A stretch of 64,000 nt of DNA from Aquimarina atlantica (GCF_000626715.1 NZ_AQRA01000005.1:452441-516440); one strand, 5' to 3'; counted from the first letter of the stretch, positions 23,821-33,732 are shown. Made by a program: numbers and translations. The notes: generated by a model from the sequence alone, not told the origin.

Positions 23821-24055
23821 TTCATAAAAATGATTGAAAGGGAATTATTTGATTTTGGATATTGATGATCTGTGGTATCCAAATCTTTAAAGTGGAGAAT
23901 ACGTAAGGATAACATTTTCGGCAAGGATTGCCCGGGTGTACTAGGATGTCATTATTGCATTGTTAGAAAAGTATGTTCGAAGACAACTGGGAAATTCTCG
24001 TATAATCGAAATTGTTTGAGGGGAAAACGCAACCGGTAAGGTTGCGTTTTTTATC
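23821..24055 (+). ncRNA. Putative small RNA gene between promoter and terminator
   Basis: TACCTTTG at 23810-23817 is a perfect -7 element on the plus strand, and a strong terminator hairpin ends at 24050. The ~230 bases between lack a credible reading frame (only an 11-codon one at 23830). They contain hairpins: TTTGGATA with TATCCAAA, and GGCAAGGATTGCC. There is no good -33 element. The two flanking protein genes are both on the minus strand, so this transcript would not belong to them. It might be the flavobacterial 6S RNA or another small RNA; the identity is open. It accounts for most of the 434-base gene-free stretch. Confidence 0.4.
24024..24055. terminator. Strong terminator hairpin
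   Basis: AAAACGCAACC (24024-24034) pairs perfectly with GGTTGCGTTTT (24040-24050) around a five-base loop, followed on the plus strand by TTATCTTTTA. On the minus strand the stem itself ends in TTTT, so it may also end the gene at 24079. Confidence 0.8.
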
Positions 24056-24078
24056 TTTTACAGTATTTGTCTTTACAA

Positions 24079-25680
24079 TTAGTTTCCGTCCTGGGTCGGT
24101 GTCGAACTACATTTGGTAAGTTCTTTACAAAACTTCAATAAACTTTCCTGATTATTCTTGTACTCTTTATTAGCTACTTTTTCGATTACTGTTGGGCAAC
24201 CTTCAGCATATTTGGTAAGGTTCTTTTTAAAACCAAAAACAAAACCAGCACCCATAGTTGATTTTCCTTTTTCACTTCCGGCAGGAAGAATCACCAACTC
24301 AGATTCGTTAAATAGATATAAATTAATCTTATCAGATTCAAAAAGTACTTTACAAAGCTTATCTGTAGCCCCACCTAATACCATTTGCCCGGCATCTACA
24401 GCTCCAGACTTAATAGAAGATTCTTTAAACTTAATATTTCTGTAATGAAGCCCATCGACAAAGACAAGTTCTTTACATTTTTTTGCACTTTTTACTCTGC
24501 TTCCTATCGGAGTACCGTTTTGGTCATACTCTACGGTTTTTAGCTTATATCCGATTGAAGCAATATCACTGGACTTGATATCCACCAGTGTAGTATCATT
24601 TTCTTTGGTAATCAAATATGCTTTATTTAATTCTATATCTGCAGTCTCGCTTTCTTCTTGCTCTTCCTCTTCTGAAACATTACTTAAATCCTCGGTAAGT
24701 ACTTTCATATGCCGAGTATTTGTTTTATTAGTTTCTAAAGATTTGATAAGCTGATCTGCCTTTTTGATAAAATATTTACCATCTTTTTTATCATAATTAT
24801 TATCGATGATTTTCTGAGCGTACTCTTTTACTTTCTCAGGCATCTCTAGATAGTAGTATAAATTTGCGATGTTATAATAACTGGCATAGCGTACCTTTCT
24901 TATTTTACGTTTATCACCAGGATAGTTTGGGATTACACTATTAAAATATTCGATAATAGGCTCCATCTCTTTTTTGATCTCATCGATAGGTTCATCGTAT
25001 TTGATTTTATCAAATGAAGCTTTTACCTTATCAAATGCTTCGTGGTGTTTTTGAAATTCTGGATGCTTTTTCGAGCCTAAAATCCATAAATATTCATATT
25101 CGGTTGTATAAGGAATGTATCCATATGCACGATTTGCATAGCTATTGATATTGCTTATAATTGTGTTCTTATGAGCAGTTCTATACTTGTTTCTTAAGTT
25201 ATGTCGATTATTGTTGTAATAATCTTTTGCTTTGGTATAGCTGCCAAAAGTACTACTCTTATAGGTGGTACTTTCTGAATATGTTTTTTGGAAATTTTCT
25301 GCAGTTTCTGCATTGTTAAATGATAAAGAAGCAGAAGATGAATAGGTAACAACTACCATATATTCGTAGCTTACAGAAATAACTTTTCCTTCTTTGTCCT
25401 TTTTCTCAATTTTGTTTTTATTGATATTGACTTCTCCTATTTCTGTACCGTTAAACGTGTAATTATAATCTAATGTTCCTTCAGACTTTACTTTCGAGAA
25501 TCCAGAAATTGAAATTCCCCTATGATTCGTAGAATATGTTCTTTTGGTATCGTCCAGAATGGGCTTTGTAGGCAATTTTACATAAGAAACTTTAAAGTTT
25601 TCTTTATCCAAATCTGCACTTTGTGCAAACGAAATTAGACAAAACAATAGGGTAATAGATGTTAGTAATCCTTGTTTCAT
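24079..25680 (-). CDS. Large secreted protein of unknown function
   Basis: The 533-residue precursor starts with the Sec signal MKQGLLTSITLLFCLISFAQ. A beta-rich N-terminal region (about 25-130) is followed by a helical part with a TPR-like stretch (YASYYNIANLYYYLEMPEKV, about 265-290). An acidic linker (EEEEQEESE, about 345) precedes a C-terminal beta domain (about 360-530). I do not recognise the family. It has its own perfect -7 element (25712-25719) and terminator. It follows lysS on the same strand after a 90-base gap but seems independently transcribed. Confidence 0.65.
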   Translation of the reverse strand: MKQGLLTSITLLFCLISFAQSADLDKENFKVSYVKLPTKPILDDTKRTYSTNHRGISISGFSKVKSEGTLDYNYTFNGTEIGEVNINKNKIEKKDKEGKVISVSYEYMVVVTYSSSASLSFNNAETAENFQKTYSESTTYKSSTFGSYTKAKDYYNNNRHNLRNKYRTAHKNTIISNINSYANRAYGYIPYTTEYEYLWILGSKKHPEFQKHHEAFDKVKASFDKIKYDEPIDEIKKEMEPIIEYFNSVIPNYPGDKRKIRKVRYASYYNIANLYYYLEMPEKVKEYAQKIIDNNYDKKDGKYFIKKADQLIKSLETNKTNTRHMKVLTEDLSNVSEEEEQEESETADIELNKAYLITKENDTTLVDIKSSDIASIGYKLKTVEYDQNGTPIGSRVKSAKKCKELVFVDGLHYRNIKFKESSIKSGAVDAGQMVLGGATDKLCKVLFESDKINLYLFNESELVILPAGSEKGKSTMGAGFVFGFKKNLTKYAEGCPTVIEKVANKEYKNNQESLLKFCKELTKCSSTPTQDGN

Positions 25681-25711
25681 AATAGTTGAGGTTATTTTAA
25701 ATAAATAGCCG

Positions 25712-25719
25712 CAAATATA
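25712..25719 (-). promoter_or_regulatory. Promoter -7 element before the secreted protein gene
   Basis: TATATTTG on the minus strand matches TAnnTTTG. It lies 31 bases before the ATG at 25680. No clear -33 element is seen. Confidence 0.5.
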
Positions 25720-25770
25720 GTTAAAAAAATGTTAACGCTTTATTATGAAACAAGGACCCTTGTTTTTTGT

Positions 25771-27462
25771 CTATTCGGTAACCTCTATGATTAGGGCATC
25801 ATCGGTCTTGGTAACTTTGGTTAATCCTAATTTAGAAAGTCCTTTGATACCTTTATCCCAGCCTTTGTTACTTAAGCCTGTAGCACTTTTAAGTTCTGAC
25901 AAATCCATACTTTTTTCTTTTTTAAGAATCTCAAAGATGGCTTTTTCATTATCATTAAGTTCTACTTGCTTTTTCTCTGGACGCATTTGAGGGAAAAATA
26001 GTACTTCCTGTATAGATTGGTTATTGGTCATAAACATAGCCAATCGATCAATACCTATCCCAATCCCCGAGGTTGGAGGCATACCATACTCGAGAGCACG
26101 TAAAAAGTCCTGGTCGATAAACATAGCTTCGTCATCACCTTTTTCAGATAATTTGAGTTGATCTTCAAAGCGTTCGCGTTGATCGATAGGATCATTAAGC
26201 TCTGTATAGGCGTTTGCCAATTCTTTACCATTTACCATAAGCTCAAAACGTTCTGTGAGGCCTTCTTTAGAACGGTGTTTTTTGGTAAGCGGACTCATCT
26301 CTACAGGATAATCGATAATAAACGTAGGTTGGATATAATTGGCTTCACACTTTTCTCCAAAAATTTCATCTATCATTTTTCCGATCCCCATAGTTTCATC
26401 AACTTCAAGACCCAGTGCCTTAGCTGCTTCACGAACTTCGGCTTCGCTCTTTTTATAAAGGTCGTATCCTGTATGTTCTTTTATCGCATCAAGAATACCA
26501 ATACGCTTATAAGGCGCTTTATAGTTAATGACGTTATCTCCAAATTGGGCTTCGGGAGTTCCGTGAAGTGCGATGGCTACTTTTTCTAATAACTTCTCTG
26601 TCGTATCCATCATCCAATGGTAGTCTTTATAAGCAGCATACATTTCCATTACGGTAAATTCTGGATTGTGAGTACGATCCATACCTTCATTTCTAAAATC
26701 CTTTGCAAACTCATACACCCCATCAAAACCTCCTACAATAAGACGTTTTAGATACAGTTCGTTGGCAACACGAAGGTATAATGGAATATCCAGAGCATTG
26801 TGATGCGTTATAAACGGGCGTGCTGCTGCACCTCCTGGTATAGGCTGAAGAATAGGAGTTTCGACCTCTAAAAAGCCCATTTCGTTATAAAAATTACGAA
26901 TGGTATTTACAATCTGTGTACGTTTAATAAATGTATCTCTAACTTTTGGATTTACCACCAGATCAGCATAACGTTGGCGATATCTTAACTCTGGATCATT
27001 AAATTCATCAAAAGTATTTCCTTCTTTATCTGTTTTTGGAAGAGGAAGAGGTTTTAAAGATTTACTTAATAGCGTAAAGTTTTTAACCAATACGGTCTTT
27101 TCACCCACCTGAGTAGTAAAAAGCTCTCCTTCGATACCAATAAAATCACCTATGTCTAATAGCTTTTTATAAACTTCGTTATACAAGAGTTTATCCTCAC
27201 CTGGGCAAATCTCGTCTCTGTTAAAATAAACTTGTATGCGACCATCGGCATCTTGTAATTCTGCAAAAGAAGCTTTACCCTGTATTCTTCTAGACATTAA
27301 TCTACCTGCAATAATCACCTTTTTACCTTCTTCGAACTTGTTCTTTATCTGTTTCGAGGTATAGTCAACCGGATACAATGCAGCCGGATACGGATCGATA
27401 CCTAGATTGCGTAATGCGCTTAATTTCTCTCTTCTTACAAGTTCTTGTTCTGATAATTGCAT
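25771..27462 (-). CDS. lysS: Lysyl-tRNA synthetase, class II
   Basis: The 563-residue enzyme attaches lysine to tRNA(Lys). An N-terminal OB-fold anticodon-binding domain (about 50-150, with [20 protein letters not shown]) precedes the class II catalytic core. Motif 2 lies in [20 protein letters not shown] and motif 3 in [15 protein letters not shown]. The C-terminal ~60 residues (from [20 protein letters not shown]) are an extension beyond the E. coli enzyme's ~505 residues and resemble a small helical or winged-helix add-on. The start ATG at 27462 lies 22 bases after a TATTTTTG promoter element. It is a housekeeping gene. Confidence 0.96.
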   Translation of the reverse strand: MQLSEQELVRREKLSALRNLGIDPYPAALYPVDYTSKQIKNKFEEGKKVIIAGRLMSRRIQGKASFAELQDADGRIQVYFNRDEICPGEDKLLYNEVYKKLLDIGDFIGIEGELFTTQVGEKTVLVKNFTLLSKSLKPLPLPKTDKEGNTFDEFNDPELRYRQRYADLVVNPKVRDTFIKRTQIVNTIRNFYNEMGFLEVETPILQPIPGGAAARPFITHHNALDIPLYLRVANELYLKRLIVGGFDGVYEFAKDFRNEGMDRTHNPEFTVMEMYAAYKDYHWMMDTTEKLLEKVAIALHGTPEAQFGDNVINYKAPYKRIGILDAIKEHTGYDLYKKSEAEVREAAKALGLEVDETMGIGKMIDEIFGEKCEANYIQPTFIIDYPVEMSPLTKKHRSKEGLTERFELMVNGKELANAYTELNDPIDQRERFEDQLKLSEKGDDEAMFIDQDFLRALEYGMPPTSGIGIGIDRLAMFMTNNQSIQEVLFFPQMRPEKKQVELNDNEKAIFEILKKEKSMDLSELKSATGLSNKGWDKGIKGLSKLGLTKVTKTDDALIIEVTE

Positions 27463-27483
27463 AAATTCGTCATTTTAAAGGCA

Positions 27484-27491
27484 CAAAAATA
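27484..27491 (-). promoter_or_regulatory. Promoter -7 element of lysS
   Basis: TATTTTTG on the minus strand matches TAnnTTTG and predicts a short leader of about 18 bases before the lysS ATG. Confidence 0.5.
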
Positions 27492-27630
27492 GCCTATTTG
27501 AAGAATTTAAAGAAAGGTCTGATTAAAAACTTTTGACCTCAATTTTATGACTTTAAAAAAAACGTAATCCAAAGCGGTTTTTGGATAAAAAATATAAACT
27601 CATCAGATGGTACTGAATTGATAACCCAAA

Positions 27631-28521
27631 TTAATTTGGTATCGAATTTAGTTCTTTAATTTTATCCTGTATTTCTTTATTATCTTCAAATTCTAATGAT
27701 TTTTGGTAGTATTTGATTGCGTTGGTAGTATCCTTAAGGTAAAGATATGTATTGGCTAGACTTACATAAGTATTCGCTTCCTTTGGAAACAATGCAGTAT
27801 TAAAGTCTAATATTGCTATAGCTTCTTTTTGCTTACCCGCATAGAAAAGAACATTGGCATAGGTGTTTAATTCGTATAAACTCTGGGTCTTATCTTTAAA
27901 TTGTTTGATTAGTTTTTTGGTGTTCTTAGCGATATAAGATGTTCCTTTTTTGGTAAGGACATCATCCATTAGCATTACCGAGCTATATTTTGGAGTGTAG
28001 TTTTTAGAGAGTATAGAAAGCATATCTTCTTCCAGTGTTTTTCTGGGAGATTCTACAATACGATTGATCTCTTTTCCGTCTTTATAAAAAATCAGAGTAG
28101 GCACCCGGTGTATATTCAACCCTTCGTGTTCTCCTCCCGGACTTTGTTTATAGGCTTCCCGACTTCGGTCTACAGCAACAACAGTAAGTCGATCCAGAGG
28201 AAAATTACTTTCTTCTAATATTTTATACATACGAGGAACCTCACGTTTGCTGTCTCCACACCAGGTACCCATAAAAAGAGTAATCGTATAGGAGGGGAGT
28301 TGTGTTGCTAACGAATCTATACTGCTTTGTTTCGGGACATATTCTTTATAATTTTTTGAAAACCACTCGTTATAAGGAGCTTGTGCTAATCCCTGATTAT
28401 TGATCTTACCAAGAAGCATAGGAGAACTTCCCTCTGTTTTGATCTCATGATTAAAAGATTGAGCAGAAAGTGTCATTATGGATAAGATCATAGCTATGAT
28501 AGGACATACAATTGTTTTCAT
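27631..28521 (-). CDS. Secreted thioredoxin-like protein with TPR tail
   Basis: The 296-residue precursor starts with a Sec signal (MKTIVCPIIAMILSIMTLSA). A thioredoxin-fold domain (about 65-165) has WCGDS where thioredoxins have WCGPC, so only one active-site Cys (Cys88) remains and the second is Ser91. The cis-proline loop VPTLIFYKDG is present. A TPR region (about 200-290, with ANVLFYAGKQKEAIAILDF and NTYLYLKDTTNAIKYYQKS) ends the protein. A lone Cys suggests a peroxidase-like or binding role and not a disulfide oxidoreductase one. It acts in the periplasm. Confidence 0.82.
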   Translation of the reverse strand: MKTIVCPIIAMILSIMTLSAQSFNHEIKTEGSSPMLLGKINNQGLAQAPYNEWFSKNYKEYVPKQSSIDSLATQLPSYTITLFMGTWCGDSKREVPRMYKILEESNFPLDRLTVVAVDRSREAYKQSPGGEHEGLNIHRVPTLIFYKDGKEINRIVESPRKTLEEDMLSILSKNYTPKYSSVMLMDDVLTKKGTSYIAKNTKKLIKQFKDKTQSLYELNTYANVLFYAGKQKEAIAILDFNTALFPKEANTYVSLANTYLYLKDTTNAIKYYQKSLEFEDNKEIQDKIKELNSIPN

Positions 28522-28581
28522 TGCGTTGGGTTTAAATTAGTGGAAATAAGATGTAAATGATGAGATTGTTTGAAAATGAAT

Positions 28582-28652
28582 TGTCAGTCTGAGCCTGTCG
28601 AAGATGTATTGCTTATTAATAGTATAAAAACTTCGACAAGTTCAGTCAGACA
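28582..28652. repeat. Dispersed hairpin repeat
   Basis: The 22 bases at 28582-28603, opening TGTCAGTCTGAGCCTGTC, pair with 28631-28652, ending GTTCAGTCAGACA, with few mismatches around a 27-base loop. It belongs to the TCGAAG family. Confidence 0.78.
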
Positions 28653-28772
28653 TTAAAATTCTATTTTTTCAGAAAGCTTCATCGTTTTGGGTTAAACCCG
28701 AGTGTAACCATAGCTCCTCTTATTAAGAGTTGGTTGATTTCGAGTTGTATAAGCGATTTCTGTATAGAGTGA

Positions 28773-29252
28773 TTATTTGCTTATCGGAGCCCCGCTTACG
28801 GCCTTAGCTCTGGGAGTAACCATAGCTTTGATTTTAAGTATTTCTTTACCTTTTTCGGTGTTTGCCGTAATCGTTACCTGCTTGTTTTGCAGATTGGGTT
28901 TACCATTAGAGTTAAAGGTAACCATCATATCTCCTGTAGCTCCCGGAGCTATTGGTTCTTTTGGCCATTTAGATACAGTACAACCGCAACTACCTTTGGC
29001 ACTAATAATAACTAGTGGCGCTTTACCGGTATTGGTAAAAGTAAATTTGTGTTCTACAATATCACCTTCGTTAATAGTTCCGAAATTGTGATTGGTTTCG
29101 GCAAAATCCATTACCGGAAAATCTGAGATTTTTGCATCTCGACTTTCAGAAACGGCTACGTTTTCTACGTTTATCTTTTTGGTAGCATCATCCTTACAAG
29201 ATACTACAGCCATTACTAGTAGGCTAGCTAAGATTAGGAATTCTTTTTTCAT
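28773..29252 (-). CDS. DUF1573 lipoprotein
   Basis: The 159-residue precursor has a lipoprotein signal ending MAVVSC (Cys19). A DUF1573 Ig-like domain (about 47-145) follows with HNFGTINEGDIVEHKFTFTN, GSCGCTVSKWPKEPIAPG and the closing ITANTEKGKEILKIKAMV. The CGC pair in the second strand region is the family's hallmark. These are envelope proteins of Bacteroidota of unknown role. The gene lies upstream of the thioredoxin-like gene but is separated from it by a repeat hairpin. Confidence 0.88.
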   Translation of the reverse strand: MKKEFLILASLLVMAVVSCKDDATKKINVENVAVSESRDAKISDFPVMDFAETNHNFGTINEGDIVEHKFTFTNTGKAPLVIISAKGSCGCTVSKWPKEPIAPGATGDMMVTFNSNGKPNLQNKQVTITANTEKGKEILKIKAMVTPRAKAVSGAPISK

Positions 29253-29363
29253 GATTTCGATTTTTTAATTATTTAAAAGGGTTAAAAACATTATTTGTTG
29301 AGAAGAGGTATTATTCTTCTCGGTTTAATTCTTTTGTAGTGTTGTAGATAGTACTATCTACAA

Positions 29364-30539
29364 TTATTTAATCTGTTTAATCAGTTTAGCTATATTTTGA
29401 TTAAAATTATTTTTGGTTATACCGGTTACTTCTTCCAATACAGGAAAATAATCTTCATTTTTTTTACCGCAACTCAGTAATTTGAGGATAGGAGAAAAGC
29501 CTTTTTCTGCGTTTATTTTTTTTACCAATAAAGCATTAAGGGTATAATCCACTCTCAAAGCCTTATTAATTTCGTCTCCATAATTTTTACCTTCGTTATA
29601 AAGGGTTATCCAGTCGGCATCTGGGTTTAAAGCTATAAATCGTTTGAATTTTTGAAGAATTTCTTCCCAACTATATCCCCAGCTGCCACCAAATAAGAAA
29701 GCGCAACCTTCATCGACTGGTTTGTATGTTTTTTCTGCAGGAAGTATTTTTCGTAATCTGCTGTGCCATAGATCATGTGGATCAAAACCTTCAGGGTTAG
29801 AAGCTAGAACACCATCGATAATTAGATTAGTAGTATTTTCATTGGCAATAAGTGTATTATGACTGTATCCATTATAATCTACTTTGAAATCTACACCCAC
29901 TAATCTTAGTACCTCATTAAAATTTTCGGCACAATATAATTTGGTGGACTGTTTAGGAATATTTAGTATGCTATCATATTCTGCAATTTTTGAAGTATAT
30001 GCCAGTGCTTTAGAGATTTCAAAATTGTTTTTAAAATAAAAGGTGTTATTTCCTATTGTTTTTGTTTGCCATGATACTGTATTTTGATGTAGTGGAGAAT
30101 AGAAATAAAATTGATGATTTCTCTTTTGCGCAAGTATACTATAGTTAGCTCTTAAAATGGGCTTGTTTTGATGTGTACCCATATAATAAAATTGAATTAA
30201 ATATTCGGTATCATTAAGTTTGAGAATATTATTTACATAGCATTTATAAAAATTGTCATCTTTAAATTTGTTACTCTTTTCTATATCTTTTAGCTCATCT
30301 AGTAATGCCGAGGTTGCCAAAAGATTTTGCGGTAAGACAAATGTATTTTGGTTATTAGGTTTCTCTTTTAAGCTAAGAAATCCATCAAATGATTTAATTA
30401 ACGTTTTGGTTATGGTTGTATCCTTTGGTAATCTCGTGGTTTGAAGAATTTGCACAGAACTGGTTTGTGCTTTTAGAGTATATAGTGATACAATAGAGAG
30501 TGTTGAAATAAGAATTGTCTTTACAGATATTTTATACAT
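29364..30539 (-). CDS. Secreted protein of unknown function
   Basis: The 391-residue precursor starts with a Sec signal ending SLYTLKAQ. The sequence has no repeat and no full HExxH. It contains a conserved-looking segment FDPHDLWHSRLRKILPAEKT followed by DEGCAFLFGGSWGYSWEEIL, around residues 255-305, that may be a catalytic or binding core. The C-terminus is helical (LLSCGKKNEDYFPVLEEVTG). I do not recognise the family. It is adjacent to, but 101 bases from, the membrane LuxR-type regulator on the same strand. Confidence 0.65.
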   Translation of the reverse strand: MYKISVKTILISTLSIVSLYTLKAQTSSVQILQTTRLPKDTTITKTLIKSFDGFLSLKEKPNNQNTFVLPQNLLATSALLDELKDIEKSNKFKDDNFYKCYVNNILKLNDTEYLIQFYYMGTHQNKPILRANYSILAQKRNHQFYFYSPLHQNTVSWQTKTIGNNTFYFKNNFEISKALAYTSKIAEYDSILNIPKQSTKLYCAENFNEVLRLVGVDFKVDYNGYSHNTLIANENTTNLIIDGVLASNPEGFDPHDLWHSRLRKILPAEKTYKPVDEGCAFLFGGSWGYSWEEILQKFKRFIALNPDADWITLYNEGKNYGDEINKALRVDYTLNALLVKKINAEKGFSPILKLLSCGKKNEDYFPVLEEVTGITKNNFNQNIAKLIKQIK

Positions 30540-30640
30540 TTATTTTGATTTGGATTAGATTATCAAAAATCAAAACATAAAGGAATAAAATCAATAAAAA
30601 CAGGTTTGAAAAGAGGACTAGACCCCGGGTGGATTTTTTG

Positions 30641-31720
30641 TTATTTCTTGATATACAGGGATTTAACTTCGTCTCTCGAACTCACTTCAAGTTTTTTATA
30701 CAGATTGTTAATATGAGTTTTTATAGTGCTAATACTTACAAACATAGTAGAAGCAATCTCTTTATTGGTCTTGTCATCAAGAATAAGATCTAATACTTTT
30801 TGCTCTTGTTGTGTAAGATTTTTTTCTGAACTATTATGAGACGCATTTATCTTTTTTCGATAGTAGAGAAATTGAAAAATGTTAAGCGCTATAGCACATG
30901 CTAATACTATCCATAACCACCAATTTTTATATGAAACTTCTTTGGGACTGATTATAAATTTGTCTGAAGCTAATTCTGTTTCATATTGTTTGGTATATGT
31001 ACTATTGGGATATTTTTTTTGTAATCGTTCTAATAGATTATCATAATATGTGTTTTGTTTTAAATCTTCGAGATAGTGCGCATACAGATTGTTGGATTTG
31101 TCGGATAAAAAAGCATAAACATAAAGCTCTGTAAGGGGTTCGTTTTGATTTTTTACAAAACGTTGTAATGTAGTAAACCACTTTTTTTCATTGATCTTAC
31201 GATTGGCTTCGCTTCTATACGAAGCAAAGGCAAAACGCATTTCATCAATAATAGAGTCGACTTTAATAAAAGCATTACTTTTTTCATTATTCGAAACAAT
31301 TTTACAAAACATTTCATTATCAAAAGAAAAGGGCAAGGTAAGCGTATCTGTATTATTGGCAATAAATAAGATTTCTTTACTATAAGGGCAAAACCCATTA
31401 AAATGAATTGGCTTTTTTTCATTTTCAGAACACCCTTCGATATGAATTCGATACATATGATTTTGTAAAGGAAGGTTATCTCCCGAAAAGCTAAAATAAC
31501 CCATAGAGTCACTTACCGTTTTCTGAATAATCTGCTCGGGATAGACTCCTGATAACTTTCTGTAATCCTCTATCAATGATAAGTAAATATCTCCCGACCA
31601 GTTTTTTTTGTCGACATAGCCAGAAAATTCATATTGTGCCAAAAGTATTTTAGGGCAAATCAATACACTAAAGTATAGTATTAGAAATGGTAATTTTATG
31701 CATTTAAACCTATTTGACAT
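30641..31720 (-). CDS. Membrane-spanning LuxR-type transcriptional regulator
   Basis: The 359-residue protein has a signal (residues 1-28) and an extracytoplasmic part opening with a carboxypeptidase-regulatory-like beta domain (YEFSGYVDKKNWSGDIYLSL). One membrane helix follows (about 267-286, NWWLWIVLACAIALNIFQFL), then a cytosolic LuxR-type helix-turn-helix (about 300-359, LTQQEQKVLDLILDDKTNKE and VSISTIKTHINNLYKKL). It is therefore a one-component sensor that detects an envelope signal and binds DNA directly. This architecture is known in Bacteroidota. The secreted protein gene downstream on the same strand is a plausible target. Confidence 0.85.
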   Translation of the reverse strand: MSNRFKCIKLPFLILYFSVLICPKILLAQYEFSGYVDKKNWSGDIYLSLIEDYRKLSGVYPEQIIQKTVSDSMGYFSFSGDNLPLQNHMYRIHIEGCSENEKKPIHFNGFCPYSKEILFIANNTDTLTLPFSFDNEMFCKIVSNNEKSNAFIKVDSIIDEMRFAFASYRSEANRKINEKKWFTTLQRFVKNQNEPLTELYVYAFLSDKSNNLYAHYLEDLKQNTYYDNLLERLQKKYPNSTYTKQYETELASDKFIISPKEVSYKNWWLWIVLACAIALNIFQFLYYRKKINASHNSSEKNLTQQEQKVLDLILDDKTNKEIASTMFVSISTIKTHINNLYKKLEVSSRDEVKSLYIKK

Positions 31721-31860
31721 TTGGTATTGTTCGTTTTATTTATTTTTAATTTTCAAGCCAGGTTAAAAATATAGAAATTAATTTTATAGTAATATTGTAA
31801 CATAATAAAATTGTCATCTACTTATAAGTATAACATTTAATTTATTTTACATTACAAACT

Positions 31861-32016
31861 ATGAGTATCTGGAGAGTTATATTAGCTATTTTTTTTCCAC
31901 CGTTATCAATACTGGATAAAGGTTGTGGGTCTGTCGTAATAGTATTGTTGTTAACTATTTGCGGTTGGGTACCTGGAGTGATAGCAGCATTGGTTATACT
32001 TAATAATCCAAAATGA
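31861..32016 (+). CDS. YqaE/Pmp3-family membrane microprotein
   Basis: The 51-residue product reads MSIWRVILAIFFPPLSILDK, GCGSVVIVLLLTICGWVPGV, IAALVILNNPK. It has the two membrane helices, the FFPPL turn in the first helix and the GWVPGVIAALVI second helix that define the Pmp3/YqaE (UPF0057) family. These proteins affect membrane potential and salt or cold tolerance in yeast, plants and bacteria. The reading frame is complete from ATG to TGA. No other gene overlaps it and it is divergent from the LuxR-type regulator gene. Confidence 0.92.
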   Translation: MSIWRVILAIFFPPLSILDKGCGSVVIVLLLTICGWVPGVIAALVILNNPK

Positions 32017-32151
32017 TAAAAAGCACTTCTGATTTTTCTACAGAAAGCTAATCGACACGTTATAAAAACAGGATAATTGTGATTAATACATAACTACAAT
32101 AATTGTGGCATACATTTAGTGGTACACTTTCGGATCCAAAATCAAATCTTT

Positions 32152-33717
32152 ATGATTAGAAAGTTATTTTTATACGTGTTCGTCCTCTTGTTAACAGCCT
32201 GCTCTTCGGTAAAAAATTATAATCAACAAATCAGCGAACTTCATAGCCCAGAAGAAATACGTGATGATATAGATTTTGCATATCGTAAATTACAAAAACT
32301 ACATCCGGATTTGTACTGGTATATTAGTAAGGATTCATTAGACAAAAAAATAGATAGATTAAAGAAAAGCATACAACAACCTGTATCTAGTATTACATTT
32401 TATAAACAATTAGCTCCGGTAGTTGCGAGTATACGACAGGGGCATACTGCAATTTATCCTCCGTATAAAAAGCAAACAAGAAAAGAAAAAAAAGTAAAGG
32501 GCAAAAGGAGCTACCCTTTTAAATCATTAGCTTTTTATGGTGAAGATAATAAGGTATATGTCGAAAAGGATTATGAAAAAAATGATACTCTCGTGGTGGG
32601 TTCTGAGGTATTGAGTGTAGATGATCAAAAAACAAGTGATTTATTGGTATCTTTTCAAAGATTACATACAGGGGATGGTTATAATAAAACATTTATCCCA
32701 AAGTATATTGGTCATGGTTTTGGAATATTCTATACCAGAACACATCAACAAAAAGATAGTATACTAGTAAAGCTAAAAACAGGAGATAGTATTTATTCTC
32801 GTTATATACATGCAGGGTATAGCAAAAAGAAAAAACAGATAAAAAAAGACACTATCACCATTCCTGTAGAAAAGAAAAGTAAATCAAATAAAAAAATAGC
32901 CAGAAAAAAGAATAAAGAGATACGTAAACAGCATAATAAATATGGTTTTGATGCGTATAAAAAAGAATACAATAGAAATTTTAAGTTTATCACATCAGAT
33001 ACCACTGCTGCTATTGCTTATATGAAAATAAGAAGTTTTACGAATGGAAATTATAAAGATTTTTATAAAGAAAGTTTCTCAAAAATAGATTCTGCAAGTA
33101 GTAAAAATCTTATTATAGATTTAAGAGGAAATTTGGGAGGTAGATTAGCAGAAATAGAAGAACTCTATTCGTATTTGACCGATAAAGAATATGTGTTTAT
33201 CGAAAAGGCAAAAATGACGAAACGGTCGAGCTTCTTATATCCGCTTTTTCATACCAAATCCTGGATCGGAAAAACAGGAGCTATCCTATTCTCTCCGGTA
33301 TTAACAACATACCAGTTTTTTAAAGTTAAAAAAGAAAAAGGAGACCCTTATTTTAAATTTAAGTATAGCAAACTTAGAACACCAAAATCAAATTCGTATA
33401 CCGGTAAGCTTTATGTTTTAATAGATGGAGAAAGCTTTTCTGCAAGTAGTATTTTATCTACTCATCTAAAAGCAACCAAACGTGCCACTTTTGTAGGAGA
33501 AGAAACAGGCGGGGCATATAACGGTACTATTGCAGGATTTTTTGCCTATGTAGAGCTTCCTAATTCTAAGATAAATATGAGAGTAGGATTGATGAAAATA
33601 AATGCTCCTCATACGGTAGAACCCGATGGTTTTGGGATTAAGCCAGATGTTTATATCGAATCTGAAAAAGGGATAGATAAAGAGCTTGAGTGGGTACTAC
33701 AGGATGTCAATAAATAA
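32152..33717 (+). CDS. S41-family (tail-specific) peptidase lipoprotein
   Basis: From the ATG at 32152 (the longer frame starts with GTG) the 521-residue precursor has the lipoprotein signal LYVFVLLLTAC. The second half is an S41 protease core with AYMKIRSFTNGNYKDFYKES, LIIDLRGNLGGRLAEIEELY and the nucleophile segment LIDGESFSASSILSTHLKAT followed by GEETGGAYNG. A strongly basic insert of Lys-rich segments (about 225-285) separates the halves. It probably cleaves proteins in the periplasm. The next gene starts 16 bases on, so they form an operon. Confidence 0.85.
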   Translation: MIRKLFLYVFVLLLTACSSVKNYNQQISELHSPEEIRDDIDFAYRKLQKLHPDLYWYISKDSLDKKIDRLKKSIQQPVSSITFYKQLAPVVASIRQGHTAIYPPYKKQTRKEKKVKGKRSYPFKSLAFYGEDNKVYVEKDYEKNDTLVVGSEVLSVDDQKTSDLLVSFQRLHTGDGYNKTFIPKYIGHGFGIFYTRTHQQKDSILVKLKTGDSIYSRYIHAGYSKKKKQIKKDTITIPVEKKSKSNKKIARKKNKEIRKQHNKYGFDAYKKEYNRNFKFITSDTTAAIAYMKIRSFTNGNYKDFYKESFSKIDSASSKNLIIDLRGNLGGRLAEIEELYSYLTDKEYVFIEKAKMTKRSSFLYPLFHTKSWIGKTGAILFSPVLTTYQFFKVKKEKGDPYFKFKYSKLRTPKSNSYTGKLYVLIDGESFSASSILSTHLKATKRATFVGEETGGAYNGTIAGFFAYVELPNSKINMRVGLMKINAPHTVEPDGFGIKPDVYIESEKGIDKELEWVLQDVNK

Positions 33718-33732
33718 AATAATAAATACAAT

